Shown: piece by piece, positions 40,315 to 49,008 of the stretch
How the letters are laid out: every line of letters begins with the position of its first letter
Position numbering within the stretch: position 1 is the first letter of the stretch
Origin: Planctomycetota bacterium
Lineage (GTDB): Bacteria; Planctomycetota; Planctomycetia; Gemmatales; Gemmataceae
Length of the DNA stretch: 64,000 nt
Assembly (NCBI GenBank): GCA_021807595.1
Contig: JAKBCS010000006.1
Location: 1 to 64,000 of the forward strand
Direction: 5' to 3'
Made by a program: the position numbers and the translations under genes
Notes under the pieces: model-generated
The model's input: the letters and a program-made list of their open reading frames with translations, nothing else
Told to the model about the DNA's origin: nothing
The model's database searches: none

Positions 40315-41520
40315 ATGAGGGACGTGCAACGAATCGCCATCGTCGATCCTTCCGATACTACCCGAGAAGCATTACGCAATGTTCTCTTGGGCATGGAGTC
40401 AATCTGGTTGGAAGCCGAGTGCGCCCGCTACGAGTTCTTTCAAGAAGTCATCTCGCAATCGATCCCGGACGTCGCGGTCGTGTCCCTCGATTCGGATCAG
40501 AACAAAGCCATTCAACTCATCGGACAGATGACGATGGATCTGCCCGAAGTGCCGATCTTGGCCATCAGCGCGCGGGGCGACGGTCAAGCCATTTTGCAAG
40601 CGCTCCGCGGCGGGGCACGCGAATTCCTGACTGTACCCATCGTGCTGGAAGACTTGCTCAAAGCGTTGCAGCGTCTCCACCGCGGCCGACCGAGCGCCGA
40701 CCGGAGCAACGGTGTGACGGCTTCGACCAAGACCGAATCGCTGGTCGTCGCGGTGCTGGGATCGCGCGGCGGCGTCGGCTGCACCAGCATCGCCGTCAAC
40801 CTCGGTGCTTCGCTGGCCCACGACCCTCGGCACAACGTCGCGCTCATCGACCTCGATTTAGCCTTGGGCGATGCCGATGTCGCGCTCGATCTCATGGCCG
40901 ACTACACCTTGGCCGACGTGGCGCTCAACATCGACCGCCTCGATCAACAATTTCTGCGACGCTCGTTGAGCAAACACGAGTCCGGACTGTCGCTGTTGCC
41001 GCATCCCGTGCAGATGGAGGACGCCAGTTTAATCCGCGAGGATCACTTGCAGCGCGTCATCAATTTGTTGCGCGCCAGTTATTCGCATCTCATTCTCGAT
41101 CTAAGCAAGAGCTTTTCGCCGACGGACGTGACCGGGCTGCGCATGGCCGATTTGATTCTCCTGGTGGCCCAACTCGATCTCACCAGTTTGCGCAATGTCG
41201 TCCGCACCATGGCAACTCTGGGCAACGAAGAGAGCTTGGCCAACAAGGTGCAGATCGTCCTCAATCGCGTGGGCAGCGATTCGGACATCAGCTTGAAAAA
41301 GGCCGAGGAGACAGTTGGCAAATCGATCTATTGGCAGATACCCAACGAGCCGAAGCCGTTGACCGAGTCGCGCAACCACGGCGAGCCATTGCTGACGTTC
41401 GCGCCCAAGTGCAAAGTGCAACAGAGCATCGCGGGATTGGCCGAGGCGGTGTGTGGCAAACAGCTGCAATCGGCACAAAAAGAGAAATCGAGCCGCTGGG
41501 GATTGTTCGCGCGGAAGTGA
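40315..41520 (+). CDS. cpaE: CpaE/TadZ-like ATPase with atypical receiver domain
   Basis: 'VLGSRGGVGCTSIAVNLGASLA' deviant Walker A, 'ALIDLDLALGDADVALDL'. Confidence 0.9.
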   Translation: MRDVQRIAIVDPSDTTREALRNVLLGMESIWLEAECARYEFFQEVISQSIPDVAVVSLDSDQNKAIQLIGQMTMDLPEVPILAISARGDGQAILQALRGGAREFLTVPIVLEDLLKALQRLHRGRPSADRSNGVTASTKTESLVVAVLGSRGGVGCTSIAVNLGASLAHDPRHNVALIDLDLALGDADVALDLMADYTLADVALNIDRLDQQFLRRSLSKHESGLSLLPHPVQMEDASLIREDHLQRVINLLRASYSHLILDLSKSFSPTDVTGLRMADLILLVAQLDLTSLRNVVRTMATLGNEESLANKVQIVLNRVGSDSDISLKKAEETVGKSIYWQIPNEPKPLTESRNHGEPLLTFAPKCKVQQSIAGLAEAVCGKQLQSAQKEKSSRWGLFARK

Positions 41521-41526
41521 AATACC

Positions 41527-41589
41527 GTATAGCCGCGAGCCGCAGCGGAGCGCGTCGGCTCCGCACGCCGCTGCGCCTCGCGGCTATAC
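41527..41589. repeat. Family A palindrome with compensatory outer box (GTATAGCC/GGCTATAC)
   Basis: gtatagccgcgagccgcagcggagcgcg...cgccgctgcgcctcgcggctatac. Confidence 0.88.
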
Positions 41590-41625
41590 GAACATTTCGT
41601 TTGGCCGATAGCCGAGGGAGACGCC

Positions 41626-42999
41626 ATGACACGATTGCAACGCGGTCTGAGTGGATTGAGCCAAAACGGTACGGGCAGCCGGATTGGCGGTTCCATGGCC
41701 GGAGGTGGCGATCGCCAGGGGGCCAAAAGTTTCGAGGAGTTGAAGCGCCTCATCCACGGCAAACTCGTCGATAAGCTCGATCTCTCGCGCGTCAGCGATT
41801 TGGAGGGCGACACGCTTCGCCGCGAGATTCGCCTGGTCGTCGAGCGCTTGTGCGATACGGAAAATCCGTTATTGAATCGCATGGAGCGCGAACGCCTCAT
41901 CGACGAGGTTCTCGACGAGACGTTCGGATTCGGGCCGCTCGAAGTGCTGCTCAAAGATCCGACCATCAGCGACATTCTCATCAACGGGCCGCACAAGATT
42001 TTCGTCGAACGCCGCGGCAAGATGGAAAAGAGCGACGTCAAGTTCCGCGACAACGAACATCTGTTGCAGATCATCGACCGCATCGTGTCGAAGATCGGTC
42101 GCCGCGTCGATGAAACGTCGCCGATGGTCGATGCCCGCTTGCCGGACGGATCGCGCGTCAACGCCATCATTCCGCCGTTGGCCCTGGACGGCCCGTCGGT
42201 CAGTATCCGCCGCTTCGGAGCCAATCCGCTGAAGCTGGAAGATCTGCTCAATTACAAGGCGTTCACGCCGGAAATGGCGATGCTCATGGAAGCCTGCATC
42301 AAGGCGCGCTTGAACATCGTCATCAGCGGCGGTACGGGTTGCGGTAAAACGACGCTGCTGAACACGCTGTCGAGTTTCATTCCGCACGAAGAGCGCATCG
42401 TGACCATTGAAGACGCGGCGGAGTTGCAATTGCAGCAAGATCACGTTGTCCGTCTGGAAACGCGCCCGCCCAACATCGAGGGCAAAGGCTCGATCACGAC
42501 GCGCGACCTGGTCCGCAACGCGCTGCGCATGCGACCGGAGCGGATCATCATCGGCGAGTGCCGCGGCGGCGAGACGTTGGATATGTTGCAAGCGATGAAC
42601 ACCGGACACGCCGGCTCCATGACGACCTTGCACGCCAATACGCCGCGCGACGCGCAAGCGCGTCTGGAAACGATGATTATGATGTCCGGCATGGAACTGC
42701 CCATGAAGGCGATGCGGCAACAGATTTCGTCGGCGGTGGATGCCATCATCCAAGCCAACCGCCTGCAAGGAGGCCCGCGCAAAGTGACATCGATCACCGA
42801 AGTGATGAACATGGAACAAGACATGATCATCATGCAGGACGTATTTCGCTACAAGCAATTGGGTATCGACCAAAATGGCCGCGCCTACGGCCAGTTCGAG
42901 GCGACGGGCGTGCGTCCGTCGTTCGTCAGCCGTCTGGAAGCGGCCGGCATTAAATTACCGTCGAATCTGTTTCAGGAACGTGTGTTGCTGCGCGATTAA
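41626..42999 (+). CDS. cpaF: Tad secretion ATPase CpaF/TadA
   Basis: '[38 protein letters not shown]', '[21 protein letters not shown]'-type motifs. Confidence 0.96.
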   Translation: MTRLQRGLSGLSQNGTGSRIGGSMAGGGDRQGAKSFEELKRLIHGKLVDKLDLSRVSDLEGDTLRREIRLVVERLCDTENPLLNRMERERLIDEVLDETFGFGPLEVLLKDPTISDILINGPHKIFVERRGKMEKSDVKFRDNEHLLQIIDRIVSKIGRRVDETSPMVDARLPDGSRVNAIIPPLALDGPSVSIRRFGANPLKLEDLLNYKAFTPEMAMLMEACIKARLNIVISGGTGCGKTTLLNTLSSFIPHEERIVTIEDAAELQLQQDHVVRLETRPPNIEGKGSITTRDLVRNALRMRPERIIIGECRGGETLDMLQAMNTGHAGSMTTLHANTPRDAQARLETMIMMSGMELPMKAMRQQISSAVDAIIQANRLQGGPRKVTSITEVMNMEQDMIIMQDVFRYKQLGIDQNGRAYGQFEATGVRPSFVSRLEAAGIKLPSNLFQERVLLRD

Positions 43000-43002
43000 C
43001 CC

Positions 43003-43105
43003 AGGCGAACCGGCAGCGTATGCTGCCGGGTACGGCGAACCGGCGGCGCAACCTGCCGGGTATTTACAGTACCACCCGGCAGCGTCTGCTGCCGGGTCGC
43101 CAACC
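43003..43105. repeat. Family C palindromic repeat cluster downstream of cpaF
   Basis: ggcgaaccggcagcgtatgctgccgggtacggcgaaccggcggcgcaacctgccgggt...acccggcagcgtctgctgccgggtcgcc. Confidence 0.88.
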
Positions 43106-43119
43106 GATGTGAGACTTCC

Positions 43120-44079
43120 ATGACTCCCATATTGATTTCCGCGATGGTTTTTGTGGCGGTGGCCGCGTTGGTCGGCGTGCTGGCCTTCGTCTTCCGCGAC
43201 AACACGCCGCAAACGGCGACGCGGCTCGATCTGCTCGTCGGCAAACGCTCGCGCGATCAGGATAAGTCGCAGGATATTCTGCGCAAGCAAGCGTTCGATG
43301 GGGACAAGAGAAACTTATTGGAGACGCTGACACCGAAGTTTCTCACGCCGAAAAAGATGTTCGAGCAAGCCGATTGCCACATCAAGCCGAGTACGCTGAC
43401 CGGCATCGGTCTGGTGTTGGCGGCGATCGGGGCCACGGCCACCGTGTTGCTCAAAGTGCCCATCTATCTCGCGCCGTTTAACGGCTTGTTGCTGTTCTCG
43501 TTGCCGTGGGTGTGGTTGTGGAACAAACGGCGATCCCGGTTGGCCCGGTTCGCTTCGCAGCTGTCCGACGCCTTGGAACTGGTCGCCCGCGCGCTGCGCG
43601 CCGGACACAGCCTCGCCGCCGGGATGCACGTCGTCGCCGAAGAGATGCCCTCGCCCATCGCCGACGAGTTTAGCCGTGTCTTCGAGGAACAAAACCTGGG
43701 CATTCCCATTGAGGAATCCATGCGTTCGATGTGCGAGCGCGTGCCCAACCTGGACCTCCGCTTTTTCGTTACTTCGGTGGCCATCCAGCGGCAGACCGGC
43801 GGCGATCTGGCGGAGATTCTCGACAAGATCGGCTACGTCATCCGCGAACGATTCCGCATTCTCGGCCAGGTCAAGGCGTTGACCGGCGAAGGCCGCCTCA
43901 GCGGTATCGTGCTGATCGCGCTGCCGTTTGCGCTGTTCGGTTTCATGCTCAACGCCAAGCCGGACTATGTCGAGTCGTTGTGGACGACGGAACTGGGCAA
44001 GAAGATGAGCATTGCCGCCATCATCGCGCAGGTTCTCGGCGCGCTGGTGATTCGCAAGATCGTCAACATCAAAGTGTAG
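43120..44079 (+). CDS. tadB: Tad pilus assembly protein TadB
   Basis: T2SF domain 'FASQLSDALELVARALRAGHSLAAGMHVVAEEMPSPIADEFSRVFEEQNLG'. Confidence 0.93.
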   Translation: MTPILISAMVFVAVAALVGVLAFVFRDNTPQTATRLDLLVGKRSRDQDKSQDILRKQAFDGDKRNLLETLTPKFLTPKKMFEQADCHIKPSTLTGIGLVLAAIGATATVLLKVPIYLAPFNGLLLFSLPWVWLWNKRRSRLARFASQLSDALELVARALRAGHSLAAGMHVVAEEMPSPIADEFSRVFEEQNLGIPIEESMRSMCERVPNLDLRFFVTSVAIQRQTGGDLAEILDKIGYVIRERFRILGQVKALTGEGRLSGIVLIALPFALFGFMLNAKPDYVESLWTTELGKKMSIAAIIAQVLGALVIRKIVNIKV

Positions 44080-44085
44080 CTATCG

Positions 44086-44149
44086 CCAGCTCGGAGCGCC
44101 GGCGACGGGACGAATACCCATACGCCGGCGCTCCGGGCCGGCCAGCGGT
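44086..44149. repeat. Family D-like palindrome 6 nt downstream of tadB
   Basis: cgccagctcggagcgccggcg...cgccggcgctccgggccggccagcg. Confidence 0.8.
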
Positions 44150-44238
44150 AAATAGGGAAAATCCCTCTCATGCCGAGGGATGCGGAGAGTCGATGTAATC
44201 GGTAAACGGCGAGAGCCGCGCATTCGTGGAGGTGCTTC

Positions 44239-45186
44239 GTGATCCTTGCCCTCGTCGGCGTTCAAGAACTGGTTCCGTTGCTGGTGTTCGCCGCGCTGGT
44301 GGCGGGCCTGTTCGCCCTGTTGTCCATGCTGTCCAACCGCAATAGCCGCGCCCAGGAGCGTTTGGAACGCATCAGTCGTCCGGCCTCGTTGGCCGAGATC
44401 GAAGACCCGTTGGTCAAGAAGGATCGCTTTCAGGGCGTGATGGAGACGGCCAAGGCGCTGTCTGGGCCGCTCATGCCGCAGACGGAAATCGAACAGTCGC
44501 AGTTAAAGATCACGCTGGCCAACGCCGGCTTTCGCAGCGACTCGGCAGTAGCGGTCTATCTGGGACTTCGCTTTGCCGTATTGATGGGCTTTTTGCTGTT
44601 GGGATTGGGCATCTTCCTGCCCAAGTACGGCTTCACGCTGGCGGCGCTCAAGCCCATCGTGATTTTCGGCGGCTTGGGCTTTTATCTGCCCAGCATTGTT
44701 TTGTGGTTCATCCGCAAGAAACGGCAGGACGACATCTTCCTGTCCCTGCCGGACGCCCTCGATCTGTTGGTGGTGTGCGTGGAGAGCGGTCTCGGTTTGG
44801 ACGCGGCGATGCGCAAGGTGTGCGACGAAATGAAGGACAGCGCCAAAGTCATCGCCGAAGAATTATCGTTGGCCAATTTCCAATTGCAAATGGGCCGGCC
44901 GCGGCGCGAGGTCTTGCACGATCTCGGCGTCCGCACCGGCGTGGACGACGTTCGGAGTTTGGCGGCCATCCTCATTCAAGCCGATCGGTTCGGCTCGAGC
45001 ATCGCCCAGGCGTTGCGGGTGCAATCCGATTCGATGCGTACGCGCCGCAAGCAGTTGGCCGAGGAGAAAGCCGCCAAGACGGCGGTGCAGCTGATCTTCC
45101 CGCTGGTGCTGTTCATCTTCCCAGGCATTTTCGTGGTCCTGGTGGGGCCGGCAGCCATCAGCATTATGAAGACGATGATGAAGTAG
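44239..45186 (+). CDS. tadC: Tad pilus assembly protein TadC
   Basis: 'LPDALDLLVVCVESGLGLDAAMRKVCDEMKDSAKVIAEEL', 'FIFPGIFVVLVGPA'. Confidence 0.93.
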   Translation: MILALVGVQELVPLLVFAALVAGLFALLSMLSNRNSRAQERLERISRPASLAEIEDPLVKKDRFQGVMETAKALSGPLMPQTEIEQSQLKITLANAGFRSDSAVAVYLGLRFAVLMGFLLLGLGIFLPKYGFTLAALKPIVIFGGLGFYLPSIVLWFIRKKRQDDIFLSLPDALDLLVVCVESGLGLDAAMRKVCDEMKDSAKVIAEELSLANFQLQMGRPRREVLHDLGVRTGVDDVRSLAAILIQADRFGSSIAQALRVQSDSMRTRRKQLAEEKAAKTAVQLIFPLVLFIFPGIFVVLVGPAAISIMKTMMK

Positions 45187-45194
45187 TTCTTCGT

Positions 45195-45262
45195 AGTTCT
45201 GAGTACCGAGTTCTGAGTTCTGAGTTTCTTAACTCAGAACTCAGAACTCGGTACTCAGAACT
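45195..45262. repeat. Perfect 32-bp inverted repeat (4-nt loop) downstream of tadC
   Basis: agttctgagtaccgagttctgagttctgagtt-tctt-aactcagaactcagaactcggtactcagaact. Confidence 0.97.
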
Positions 45263-45280
45263 TAATTTAAGGAGACGAGT

Positions 45281-46048
45281 ATGAAGGGATTCATGAGTAA
45301 GGGCATGGCCGTTTTGTGCTGTGTCGCGGCGTCGGCGGGCATCGGATGCTTGCCGGATCGATACGTCGATCCGTGTTATCCCATGCGCTACAACTATATG
45401 GCTCGGCAGTCGATCGACGCGGGCATGGCTCCGCAAGTGCAAAACGGGCATGTACTCGATCAGACGATCTGGAACTATTACTTTGAGCCAAGCACCGACA
45501 AGCTGACGACCGGCGGTCTGGAGCGTTTGGCGTACATCGCCCGGCGTCGGCCTTGCCCCGATACCGTGCTGTATTTGCAGACGGCGCAAGATCTGGTTTA
45601 CGATCACAAGGCACCGGAGAAGATGGCGGAAGATCGACAAACGCTGGACGGTAAACGCATCGCCGCCGTCCAAGCCTATCTAACGGCGCAGACCGTGGGC
45701 CGTCCAACTTCGTTCCAGGTCGTCATTCACGATCCGGCCGAACCCGCACTGGCCTCGGCGGCAGCCAACAACATGGTGTCGCAGAACTACTACCGCTTCA
45801 TGGGCGGCAACTTTATGGGTGGCGGCATGGGCGGCATGGGTATGGGCGGCATGGGTATGGGCGGCATGAACATGGGCGGCGGCATGGGCGGCGGCATGGT
45901 CGGCGGCATGAATATGGGCGGTGGCATGGGTGGCGGCATGGGCGGCGGTATGGGCGGCGGTATGGGCGGAGGCATGGGTGGCGGCATGGGCGGAGGCATG
46001 GGCGGAGGCATGGGCAGCACCGGCGGCGGCAACGTCACCGGACGCTAA
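45281..46048 (+). CDS. Putative lipoprotein, divergent OmpA-like domain plus Gly/Met repeat tail
   Basis: 'CCVAASAGIGC' leader; 'FEPSTDKLTTGGLERLAYIARR...LDGKRIAAVQAYL'; tail 'GGGMGGGMGGGM'. Confidence 0.7.
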   Translation: MKGFMSKGMAVLCCVAASAGIGCLPDRYVDPCYPMRYNYMARQSIDAGMAPQVQNGHVLDQTIWNYYFEPSTDKLTTGGLERLAYIARRRPCPDTVLYLQTAQDLVYDHKAPEKMAEDRQTLDGKRIAAVQAYLTAQTVGRPTSFQVVIHDPAEPALASAAANNMVSQNYYRFMGGNFMGGGMGGMGMGGMGMGGMNMGGGMGGGMVGGMNMGGGMGGGMGGGMGGGMGGGMGGGMGGGMGGGMGSTGGGNVTGR

Positions 46049-46082
46049 CCGACGCGCTTGCCTAGTTCGATTGCGATACCGA

Positions 46083-46117
46083 GGCCAGGGAAGGCTCCGA
46101 GGGAGCCTTCTCTGGCC
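46083..46117 (+). terminator. Terminator-like hairpin
   Basis: ggccagggaaggctcc-gag-ggagccttctctggcc followed by gatttcgtctt; stem 16 bp, weak T-rich tail. Confidence 0.55.
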
Positions 46118-46144
46118 GATTTCGTCTTATCTTGAGGTTTTTCG

Positions 46145-46432
46145 ATGAGTCACCGTGCTTTTCGAGCGATCGCTCTTCTCGTCGTACTCCTCGGGCCGAG
46201 CGGGTCACCGGGATTCGCCGAAGGCATCGAGCGGCGAACCGGTAGCGTGAACTGCCGGGTGGGCGTACTCAACTCGGCAGCTCGACCTGCCGGGGTATCG
46301 CGGGTCGTGTTGGCCGACAGCGGTTGGAGTTTGGGCAAATATGTGGCCAGCGGTGGACGCGCGCGCATCGTGCAAATCTGCGTCGCCGTCATGTGCATCG
46401 CCCTGTTCATCCTCATGCGAAAACTACGATGA
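46145..46432 (+). CDS. Small membrane protein with signal peptide and C-terminal TM
   Basis: 'MSHRAFRAIALLVVLLGPSGSPGFAEG' ... 'GRARIVQICVAVMCIALFILMRKLR'. Confidence 0.55.
   Translation: MSHRAFRAIALLVVLLGPSGSPGFAEGIERRTGSVNCRVGVLNSAARPAGVSRVVLADSGWSLGKYVASGGRARIVQICVAVMCIALFILMRKLR
46232..46296. repeat. Family C repeat copy inside ORF 46145..46432
   Basis: ggcgaaccggtagcgtgaactgccgggt...ctcggcagctcgacctgccgggg. Confidence 0.75.
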
Positions 46433-46461
46433 CTATTTCGGTCTGAAAAGAGGGTCTTGAC

Positions 46462-47811
46462 GTGCAACAGCTCAAGCGAAGCGGGATGGATTGGGACAAC
46501 AACACGCTGCCGGAAGCCCCGAGCGCGCCGGAGACGCTGAAGCAAACGGGGCTGACGCTTGGATTCCTCAACGATCTGATTCTGCGCGTCCTGTATACGC
46601 GCGGCGGCATGCTCGGCCTCGATCTATCGCGGTTGCTGTGTCTGCCCTTCAAGATCGTCGAAGAAGCCCTGACGTTTCTGAAAAACGAAAAGTGTGTCGA
46701 AGTGTTGGGCGGCGATCTCATTGGCCGCATCAGCTATCGCTTCAATCTGACCGAACTGGGACGCCGCCGCGCTCAGGAAGTCCTCAAGCAGTGCGCCTAC
46801 GTCGGCCCCGCGCCGGTTCCGTTGGAAGATTACGTCGAGCAAGTCTATCGCCAGGCCGTGACTTCCATCGATGTGTCGCCGGATTCGCTCCGCGCCGCCT
46901 TCGCCCATCTGGTGGTCAGCGACGATCTGTTCAACGCCGTCGGCCCGGCCATTGTCAGTGGCAAATCGGTGTTCATCTACGGCCCGCCCGGCAACGGCAA
47001 AACCGCGATGGCGCAGTCCATCGGCGCGTTTATGAATTCGTGCGGCGGAGAGATTTTCGTACCCCACGCCTTCCTGGCCGAACACAACATCATCACCGTC
47101 TTCGACCGCGCCGTTCACGAGACGGCCGAGGAAGACGCCGGCGAACGGCTGGAAGACAACGAAGCCACCATTCGCCGTCTGCTCAATACCGGGACCGTCG
47201 ATCCGCGCTGGGTCAAAATCAAACGTCCGGTCATCGTCACCGGCGGCGAACTGAATCTGCCCATGCTCGATTTGAAATACTCTCCCGAAGCCAACTACTA
47301 TCAAGCGCCGATGCACGTCAAGGCAAACGGCGGAGTCTTCCTCATCGACGACTTTGGCCGTCAATTGTGTAGTCCCAAGGAATTGCTCAATCGCTGGATT
47401 GTGCCGTTGGAAAATCGCATCGATTACCTATCTCTCGCTTCCGGCCAAAAGTTCCAAGTCCCCTTCGAGCAGCTGACCATGTTCTCGACCAACCTCGACC
47501 CGAAGGATTTGGTCGACGACGCCTTTTTACGCCGCATGAGGCACAAACTCGAAATCAACGCTCCGAAGCGCGACATCTACGAACGCATTTTCAATAGTTA
47601 CTCCAAGCGCTTGGGCATGAACCTGTGCCCCCAGGCCATCGACTATATGTACGAGAACTATTACGATCGCGGTCGTTGCCCGCGCGCCAGCGATTGCCGC
47701 GATTTACTTGAGACGGTGCAGTCGATCTGTCGATTCAGACGTATGCCCGTGCAACTAACGCGCGATCTCATCGCTGAAGCCGCATCCAGTTTCATCCGCG
47801 AGTTCAAATAA
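46462..47811 (+). CDS. AAA ATPase with N-terminal winged-helix-like region, Tad-locus associated
   Basis: 'SVFIYGPPGNGKTAMAQSIG' Walker A, 'GGVFLIDDFGRQ' Walker B. Confidence 0.85.
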   Translation: MQQLKRSGMDWDNNTLPEAPSAPETLKQTGLTLGFLNDLILRVLYTRGGMLGLDLSRLLCLPFKIVEEALTFLKNEKCVEVLGGDLIGRISYRFNLTELGRRRAQEVLKQCAYVGPAPVPLEDYVEQVYRQAVTSIDVSPDSLRAAFAHLVVSDDLFNAVGPAIVSGKSVFIYGPPGNGKTAMAQSIGAFMNSCGGEIFVPHAFLAEHNIITVFDRAVHETAEEDAGERLEDNEATIRRLLNTGTVDPRWVKIKRPVIVTGGELNLPMLDLKYSPEANYYQAPMHVKANGGVFLIDDFGRQLCSPKELLNRWIVPLENRIDYLSLASGQKFQVPFEQLTMFSTNLDPKDLVDDAFLRRMRHKLEINAPKRDIYERIFNSYSKRLGMNLCPQAIDYMYENYYDRGRCPRASDCRDLLETVQSICRFRRMPVQLTRDLIAEAASSFIREFK

Positions 47812-47830
47812 TCGGGATCGACCGAAATCG

Positions 47831-47904
47831 GTTGGCCGCGATCCGAAGGGAAGGGCGGGGCAGTCGCGCGATCGCCTCGCGCTCCCCTTCGGGTCGTGGA
47901 TAAC
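47831..47904. repeat. Family A palindrome downstream of AAA ATPase
   Basis: gttggccgcgatccgaagggaagggcg...cgcctcgcgctccccttcgggtcgtggataac. Confidence 0.8.
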
Positions 47905-47949
47905 CTTGGAACGTGTTCTTGAGTGCCTTCCACGGATGGAGATTTCGAC

Positions 47950-48909
47950 ATGGATAGTCGCGGAGCCGTGAAGTTGTGGATGTTGCTTTTGGTGGCGGCG
48001 GGGTGTCAGCATCAGACGGGGAACGTGTCCAGCCCCGGCCCGCTCTCGTCGCATAGCGCGCCTCCGAAAACCATCGATCCCACTCTAATCAAGAAGGCAT
48101 CCAATAAGCCCAAGGAGTTGCCGCCGCAAGTCTTGGTCGCAGACGCCGACTACAAGACCGGCGAGGCCCAGGCCGTCGAAGCCAGCCCGCAACAGCAGCA
48201 ACAACTCTGGGAACTCGCCCATCAAGAGTACGATCGAGCGTTGAAGGTCGATCCAAAATACGTTCCCGCCTATCGAGGTTTGGCTCGGCTGTACACGGCC
48301 ATGCAGGAGTACGGGCAAGCCGTCGAGAGCTATCAGAAGGCGCTGCGCATCGAACCCAAGAACGGTTCTCTATGGTACGACTTGGCCATGTGCCACAACG
48401 CCCACAAGGACTGGAACGCGGCCTTGGACTGTCTCCAAAAGGCAGCTAAAATCGATCCGAATAATCGCAACTATTCGAATGCCCAAGGCGTGATCCTCGC
48501 TAAGGCCGGCCGCTACGACGAGAGCCTGAGCTGCTTAGCCCGAACGCACAGCGAAGCGATGGGCTGCTATCGTCTGGCGCAGACGCTCGATCGCTTGCAG
48601 CAACCGGCCATGAGCCGCTACTACATGGAGGCGGCTCTACGCAAAGATCCCAATCTGGCTTCCTCTCTCAACCCGCCGGTGCAGCAAGCGACCTATCGGG
48701 ATGCCGCCTACCAAGATCCCAACCCAGCCGCGCCGACTCCAATGCCGGAAGCCGACTCGTCGCCGGCTCCTGTGATTGTGAACTCGTCACCGGCGCGCGG
48801 AACGCCGCCTTCGATGCGAGAATCGGATTCGACACCCACGATCGTAAACGCATCGCCTGCGCGTAGCACGCCCCCTCCTCTTCCTCCTCCGCCGCCGATC
48901 GGTGAATGA
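47950..48909 (+). CDS. TPR-repeat lipoprotein (TadD-like)
   Basis: Lipobox 'LLLVAAGCQHQ'; TPRs 'YVPAYRGLARLYTAMQEYGQAVESYQKALRIEPKNGSLWYDLAMCHNAHKDWNAALDCLQKAAKIDP'. Confidence 0.82.
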   Translation: MDSRGAVKLWMLLLVAAGCQHQTGNVSSPGPLSSHSAPPKTIDPTLIKKASNKPKELPPQVLVADADYKTGEAQAVEASPQQQQQLWELAHQEYDRALKVDPKYVPAYRGLARLYTAMQEYGQAVESYQKALRIEPKNGSLWYDLAMCHNAHKDWNAALDCLQKAAKIDPNNRNYSNAQGVILAKAGRYDESLSCLARTHSEAMGCYRLAQTLDRLQQPAMSRYYMEAALRKDPNLASSLNPPVQQATYRDAAYQDPNPAAPTPMPEADSSPAPVIVNSSPARGTPPSMRESDSTPTIVNASPARSTPPPLPPPPPIGE

Positions 48910-49008
48910 CGGAGCGAGGCTGCGTCGCCCTTCGCCCCGCTCGAACCCGATCCCCATGTCCGCGAATGGCCGGCGCTGTAGAATTCTTCTCAAAGGGAGG
49001 ATCGGGCT

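Noticed and set aside
43003-43105. Possible CRISPR-like short repeat cluster
   Set aside because: Units are palindromic, unevenly spaced and lack unique spacers; no cas genes in the window.
45790-46038. Minus-strand PPPMPPPM ORF
   Set aside because: Antisense shadow of the Gly/Met repeat tail.
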